This document shows, piece after piece, positions 59,595-64,000 of a stretch of 64,000 bases of DNA. Both the position numbers and the translations under genes were made by a program. Under the pieces are notes generated by a model. The model ran no database searches, had not been told where the DNA came from, and worked only from the letters and a program-made list of their open reading frames with translations. Every line of letters starts with the position of its first letter. The stretch's first letter is position 1. This DNA comes from Saturnia japonica (taxonomy: Eukaryota; Arthropoda; Insecta; Lepidoptera; Saturniidae), in contig CM065316.1 of assembly GCA_033032175.1 (NCBI GenBank), positions 8,898,115-8,962,114 of the forward strand. Direction: 5' to 3'.

Positions 59595-60409
59595 GGGAGG
59601 CTTGCACCAAATGACTTCAAACTCGATTTAGTGAAATTAAAACTCAACTTAGGCTTAAATCTAGTTAACGTCTTGCACGACGTCAGTTTGACGTTAATCT
59701 CGATTTTAGAAGCTGTCAAAATGAAACCGACAATTTCGACGATTTAACTTACTAATTCTTGATTTAACTGTAAGTGTTTCACATTTTTGTAAGGAATTTT
59801 TTTGTGCTATGGAAATATTTTCGAGCCCAGTAGATGTTATTACATCCGACGAAGATTCCCTTTCAGATGACGATGAAGTGATTTTTCAATTTTTGAATAC
59901 TTACACCTTATTTCTATAGAAAAGTCAATGAACGTAGCGGCTTGTTTAATAGTTTAAGGGATGATGAATTTATAACGAGATTTCGCTTGAGTAAACAAAG
60001 TGTAATGCTGCTTTTAAGTCAAATAATTACATATTTATTAATAATTAATAATAACAGGTAATAAAAGAACCGTATATTGTTTTTGTGAAGCACAAAATAT
60101 GTACGACCGAAGATACTGACAAGTGACAATATCTTCCGTTTACTTTGCCTGTCAAATTCAAAAGTGACATTCAAAACGTTTCTTTTCACGACGCTCAGTA
60201 AATGTTTTCTTAATTAATAATTTTTTGTGGAAAACGAACCGTAATTACGCGTTAATTGTATTATCTATGGCTTAAACTCGGATTAGTTAAATCGAGTTAG
60301 AGAACCGATAATGCAAGACAAACTTATGCAGATTTAAGTTAAATTGAGTTTAAGGAAGAATCGAGAAATAATAAAATCTAGTTTTAGAAGCTTTTGGTGC
60401 AAGCCGCCC
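59595..60409 (+). mobile_element. PIF/Harbinger deletion derivative with TTA target duplication
   Basis: Ends GGGAGGCTTGCACCAAA and the inverse of GGGCGGCTTGCACCAAA, flanked by TTA (59592-59594 and 60410-60412), the usual Harbinger target. Within it, the frame from 59809 reads MEIFSSPVDVITSDEDSLSD and, after frameshifts, ERSGLFNSLRDDEFITRFRL, as at the N-terminus of Harbinger transposases. The catalytic part is deleted. It lies inside the 3' flank of the DUF7869-like transposon. Confidence 0.85.
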
Positions 60410-61027
60410 TTAAGATCATAACACGATAACTACCTACTTCTTTTGATCACAGTGTAACAAGTGCAACCATTCTTTAAAAAAGAAAACAGTACGTGAATAC
60501 TACGCATTCCACAATGAACTTTAAGTATTTTTACAAATTAGTAACACATTTCCTTAATAAAAAAATATTTTTTTTCTTCATATATCGAGTGTTTCATATT
60601 TTAATAATGCCTTCAAGATTTCTTAATAAATTAATGGCTTGTCCTGTAAAGTAATGAAATTGCATTTATCATATTCTGACCTATGGGCACAGAATTAATG
60701 TGCAAAATTTATTCTACTGACAGATTGTTATATTATTGAAAGAAAACAGTAGAGGTGTTATATTAGGCTGATATTTTGGTATTACTAATATTAGTTAACT
60801 CGTATTAGGTTCCCGTACCTATTATTTGGTATTAGTCACCGATTCAATATTCGCTACCTACTTGAATCTAATACTGATATTAAGCAAATCTATTCTCAGT
60901 ATTTTCTATACTTATAGAATGTGTGTATGAAATAAAAGATTGTTGTGAATATTTATTGTTATTATCCGTATGCTTATTATATAACATAAATGAAAAAGTG
61001 GTTAAATTTTCTTTCGTATTAATAAAT

Positions 61028-61460
61028 TAGCTGTGCCCGCGGCTTCGTTCACGTGGACTACAGAATGCCCACGCGAATCTTGCTCCCCCGCTCCCGGCTA
61101 TTTTAAAGACAATAATGCTTATTGTGGGTATTCCTTAGAAGATAGACGTACACTCTCCCTGACTTTTTGTAGGTATTTTTAATGTCTACAATTATTTAGT
61201 ACGATAATTTGCTGTATCTCTGTAGTTTACTCAGCGTAAGCCATTTTAAGCGCCCAAATTGATTCGCCATGACCAGTTGTTTTTTTATTAATGCGGAACC
61301 CTAATTCTTTTTCTAAAATAAAGGTAGCCTAAGTTACTTCCTATAAAATCAGCTATCTACCAGTGAAAGTCCTGTCGAAATCGGTCCAACCGTTTCGGAG
61401 ATTACCCAGGACAAACACAGACAAAAATTTAAAAAATGGGTTTTTATTATAGGTATCGTA
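61028..61460 (-). mobile_element. Helitron-like element, second family, inside the hAT element
   Basis: TAGCTGTGCCCGCGGCTTCG, GTGGACTACAGAATGCCCAC, CCAGTGAAAGTCCTGTCG and CGTTTCGGAGATTACCC. Colinear with the 16.26 kb copy over its full length. Confidence 0.7.
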
Positions 61461-61715
61461 TAAAAGTTCATATGCATTTAGTAAAAAAAAGAAACTGTTA
61501 TTTTGACATTACTAACAGACACTTAAATTCTATTAATTATAGATTACGGACTGTCGTTAACGTCAAAATCTTTGTTATATTAAAATATATTATGTTGAAA
61601 AATATCACTATGTCATTTACTACAATTATAGATTTTTATATATGCCCATTAAAAACGTCAATCGATTGATTTTTTAGTTGATTCTAAACATAAAATAATA
61701 AATATTTACATTTCA

Positions 61716-62024
61716 AATTCTCCAAAATATATAGATACGATAACATGTATGCAATCGCTGCTAGTTACAAGGAACTGAAGAAATCGCTAATATAATACGA
61801 AATACCAATAGATACCTAATACAAAAATTACAAACTAAACTATTAATACAACTAATATCCGTATTAGCTAATTCTCCAAAATATATAGATACGATAACAT
61901 GTATGCAATCGCTGCTAGTTACAAGGAACTGAAGAAATCGCTAATATAATACGAAATACCAATAGATACCTAATACAAAAATTACAAACTAAACTATTAA
62001 TACAACTAATATCCGTATTAGCTA
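61716..62024. repeat. Two adjacent copies of a 154 bp unit, apparently identical
   Basis: AATTCTCCAAAATATATAGA starts at 61716 and again at 61870, and the two units read the same to ATATCCGTATTAGCT. A diverged partial third unit follows at about 62070-62150 (AATACGAAATACCAATAGAT). Confidence 0.9.
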
Positions 62025-62563
62025 ATACACTCATATTCGTTAAAAACGGTGCCTAACATAGTGATTCCATAATACGAAATACCAATAGATTCCTAATACA
62101 AATATTACAAACTAATCTGTGAACCTAACTAATATTCGTATTAGCTAATACGCTGATATTCGTTAAAAACGTTGACTAATATAGTGATTCTGTTCTAATT
62201 GCTTGCTTACTGTGTTACCAACGCTGCAGTTTTCATACCAAGCCCGACGTGTATAATGATTTCTTTATTATACATACCTAGCTAGCTGCGCATACGATAA
62301 GCCTGCAGCCAGCGGTCGTTTCTATACCAAGTTTCAAATCATGTAGTTATCTCGCTTACTCGCAAGATGCGCCCTCCTATAACGGACAAAGAGAGAGGTA
62401 CTTGCGGTGCTCGCCGCGCGGATCATGAATCGCGTGCCTATTAATAGACTAATATTTGGTAACCTATTATTCTGTATTTGTGGATCATAATATATTAGTC
62501 CGTGGTGCGTATTATAATCCCTGTAACTAATACGAATATATTAGTTACACCTCTAGAAAACAG

Positions 62564-64000
62564 TCGCTCAAGGTTCACTGTTGGCAATGCTATGTTTAAA
62601 ATGCGAGTCATTTTCTCAAAAATTTGCATAGCAGGGGAACACTGGTCAGATGAATCATAGTTTCAGAACTCTTCATGTGTACTTTCAGTGAAGGGCAATA
62701 ATATCATGCTTCTTCACTTTTGGTCCAATTTGGTAGTAATGTTTTCTTAGCATAGTCCAAAAAAGTATTTAATTAAATCATAATGACAAATTACATGACA
62801 ATTTTTAACAAAATGAAAACTTAAATGATTTTGAAGAGCTTTCTGGCGTATTTTCGAAGTTGAAGGTCCGAAATAGAACGGACCACCTTTGAGGTAGGTA
62901 CCCTCTATCCAACAAAAAAAGAATCATCCAAATGGATTAATAAACAAAGAAGTTATGGCTGAACATCCAGCAACCAAAACGAGTAGAAAATAATGAGGGC
63001 GCTAGAGTTGTTTATTGTCATTTATATGGTATTCTAATAAACTGAAAATAAAACGGTTTTGATATTTACTAATTTTTAATTTATATATTTAATGCTTATT
63101 ATATATGTATTTCACAGTTGATGTTTTCTTAACGTATAAGTCGTTAAAAAGTGTAGGAGTTTATTCACAAAATATGTGCATGTCTATGGCAGAAAATATT
63201 AGAAATAATGTTTTCGCAACAGCTACTTTTTGTATTATTGGCAAACAATGTGCACAATAAAATACAATATCTTTATATGTCGGGATATGATCAATACGTC
63301 TTAAATTTATAAAAATATTTGAATCATATTCTGCCATTTGTGGCGTGCAAATAATTAAACAATTAAATACAAATTAATAAATACATCGCATTACAAAAAA
63401 TTATGCATAATATAGTTAATACCTATAAAAATAATAAAATGTCCGAACTAGTTATTCTATGATGCTAAAGTCTGCATATTATCGATAAACTTAAGCAAAC
63501 TGTCAATAGGACAAAATACTCATTTATGACATGACAATAACAATACCAACCACAAGCCAGATGAAGGCGTACGTTAGTTTTTTATACCATTTTCACAAAA
63601 ATATGGTTGTTAAAACTTGCAATATTTCCTTACTGTCACCTCGGCCATGGGAAGAAGAAAAAGACAACGCCATCTATGTTTTTTAATAAGAATCATAAAC
63701 CTTGTGCCGCATGTGGTGGCGCTAGTGATCGTGAAAGAAAATATAATAAAATAATACATGTTCGCGAGCTACTTGCTGTACTCCGGGGGAAAAAAAAACT
63801 TTAAGTTTCATCTATATTACTCATGAGGCTTATTATTGCATCTCAAGTACAAATAAGTGATTGTATTCTGTGGAACTTTTAAAAACAAAAGTTGGTTACG
63901 ACATCATAAAAAGGATCAAAGCGACGTAGACCAAAGGCCGAGGTAAGTTTTATACCGAACCTTTCACTATCCGATTCTCCCAATTGCAAGTTTCCAGGGT
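62564..64000. other. Intron 2 DNA at the right edge, no recognised gene
   Basis: After the end of the array unit (GGCAATGCTATGT near 62592), the sequence is AT-rich. The plus frame 63607-63804 contains NHKPCAACGGASDRERKYNK but no family is recognised and its start is not an ATG in good context. I see no splice-flanked spen exon. Confidence 0.4.

Larger units (their letters stand above)
55341..60694 (+). mobile_element. TIR-bounded DNA transposon carrying a DUF7869-like gene (5.35 kb with nested insertions)
   Basis: The left end TTCTGTGGTCATAGATCAGA and the inverted right end TTCTGTGCCCATAGGTCAGA continue with similar ATGATAA blocks; including the flanking TTAA, 32 of 40 positions agree. TTAA sits on both sides (55337-55340, 60695-60698), though AATTAAT could also be read as the duplicated target. 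Neighbouring array units show the uninterrupted site GTGTTAATTAATTAGTGTGC. Inside lies one spliced gene in the same orientation. Without the mariner and Harbinger insertions the element would be about 3.2 kb. The superfamily is unknown to me: the ends do not match piggyBac, hAT, mariner or Harbinger. Confidence 0.72.
60750..62555. mobile_element. Non-autonomous hAT element
   Basis: Ends TAGAGGTGT and the inverse ACACCTCTA, flanked by an 8 bp direct repeat GAAAACAG (60742-60749, 62556-62563). Array units at about 53706 and 55132 carry GAAAACAG only once, giving an empty-site control. hAT elements make 8 bp duplications and have short TIRs of this form. The body has no transposase; it consists of TAATACGAA-type repeats and a nested Helitron-like copy. 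Confidence 0.85.
53583..62620. repeat. Tandem array of ~260 bp units containing a Helitron-like terminus, broken by three insertions
   Basis: Units start at 53583, at about 53843/55004 (split by the RTE copy) and at 55264; the spacing is 260 bases in both measurable cases. Each holds CACATGGACCAAGTCTCTTG, TTTCTTTGCTACTGCCG, CTACTGACAGATTGTTATAT, CAGTCGCTC(G/A)AGGTTCACC, then TTCCTGAGATTAGCGCG and TTTATAATATTAGTATAGAT, the last being the Helitron-like end. The third unit is split at 55341 and resumes at about 60695, is split again at 60750, and resumes at 62556 up to GGCAATGCTATGT. Confidence 0.8.
48635..64000 (+). other. spen: spen intron 2, 5' part (continues past the window)
   Basis: Starts at GTGAGT after codon 132. 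No spen exon (RRM2, RRM3 or later) was recognised in the remaining 15.4 kb, so the intron is at least that long. It hosts the nested transposon cluster at 52.7-62.6 kb. Confidence 0.75.

Noticed and set aside
63607..63804. 65-codon frame with a CAACGG motif as a possible zinc-binding spen exon
   Set aside because: No match to spen domains, poor start context, no matching splice sites.

Overview
This 64 kb window is AT-rich, TE-laden insect DNA, almost certainly lepidopteran. The evidence is spliced genes with long introns, tRNA-derived SINEs of the moth type (TACACCTCTGCCTAACCCTT / GGGATACAGGC core), many Helitron-like ends (TATACTAATATTATAAA at one end, GGGCACAGCTAGT at the other), and an RTE retrotransposon with an (ATG)n tail. 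There is no bacterial-style gene organisation, rRNA, tRNA gene or CRISPR.

Two host genes can be recognised. At 1514-1770 (minus) is the first coding exon of an ISCA2-like mitochondrial iron-sulfur assembly protein; the rest of that gene is not in view. The other is spen (split ends, SHARP/MINT family). Its first coding exon (14909-14991, + strand) encodes the first half of RRM1. A 33.3 kb intron follows, then exon 2 (48320-48634) completes RRM1 and a Ser/Ala/Pro linker. Intron 2 runs off the right edge. So the window from about 14.56 kb onward is spen 5'UTR, intron 1, exon 2 and intron 2, and nearly all other coding potential there belongs to transposons.

Left region (1-14.5 kb): ISCA2 exon, a decayed hAT transposase, a decayed non-LTR RT, a rearranged mariner, and a complete but dead 1.26 kb mariner with TA target duplication. 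Intron 1 (15-48.3 kb): a (TA)n tract, many Helitron-like pieces, a second RT pseudogene, SINEs, a mariner at 34.7-36.0 kb, a mariner fragment at 39.8-40.4 kb, and a Tc1-like element at 42.0-44.6 kb that carries an unrelated insertion. Intron 2 (48.6-64 kb): a possible alternative first exon near 49.2 kb, a small lysine-rich ORF broken by one TGA, and a deep nest of transposons.

The most interesting locus is 52.7-62.6 kb. A tandem array of about 260 bp units, each containing a Helitron-like terminus, has been invaded three times: by an RTE copy (53851-55001), by a 5.35 kb element with imperfect ~40 bp terminal inverted repeats (about 55341-60694), and by a non-autonomous hAT (60750-62555). The uninterrupted neighbouring units act as empty-site controls for the insertions. 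The 5.35 kb element carries a spliced gene of an insect protein family that I recall being labelled DUF7869. Its layout, TIRs and subterminal repeats suggest it is a DNA transposon whose putative transposase is this uncharacterised protein. It was then hit by a DD41D (Visitor-type) mariner with perfect 31 bp TIRs, placed exactly inside the YSDT/CPGQ motif, and by a PIF/Harbinger deletion derivative.
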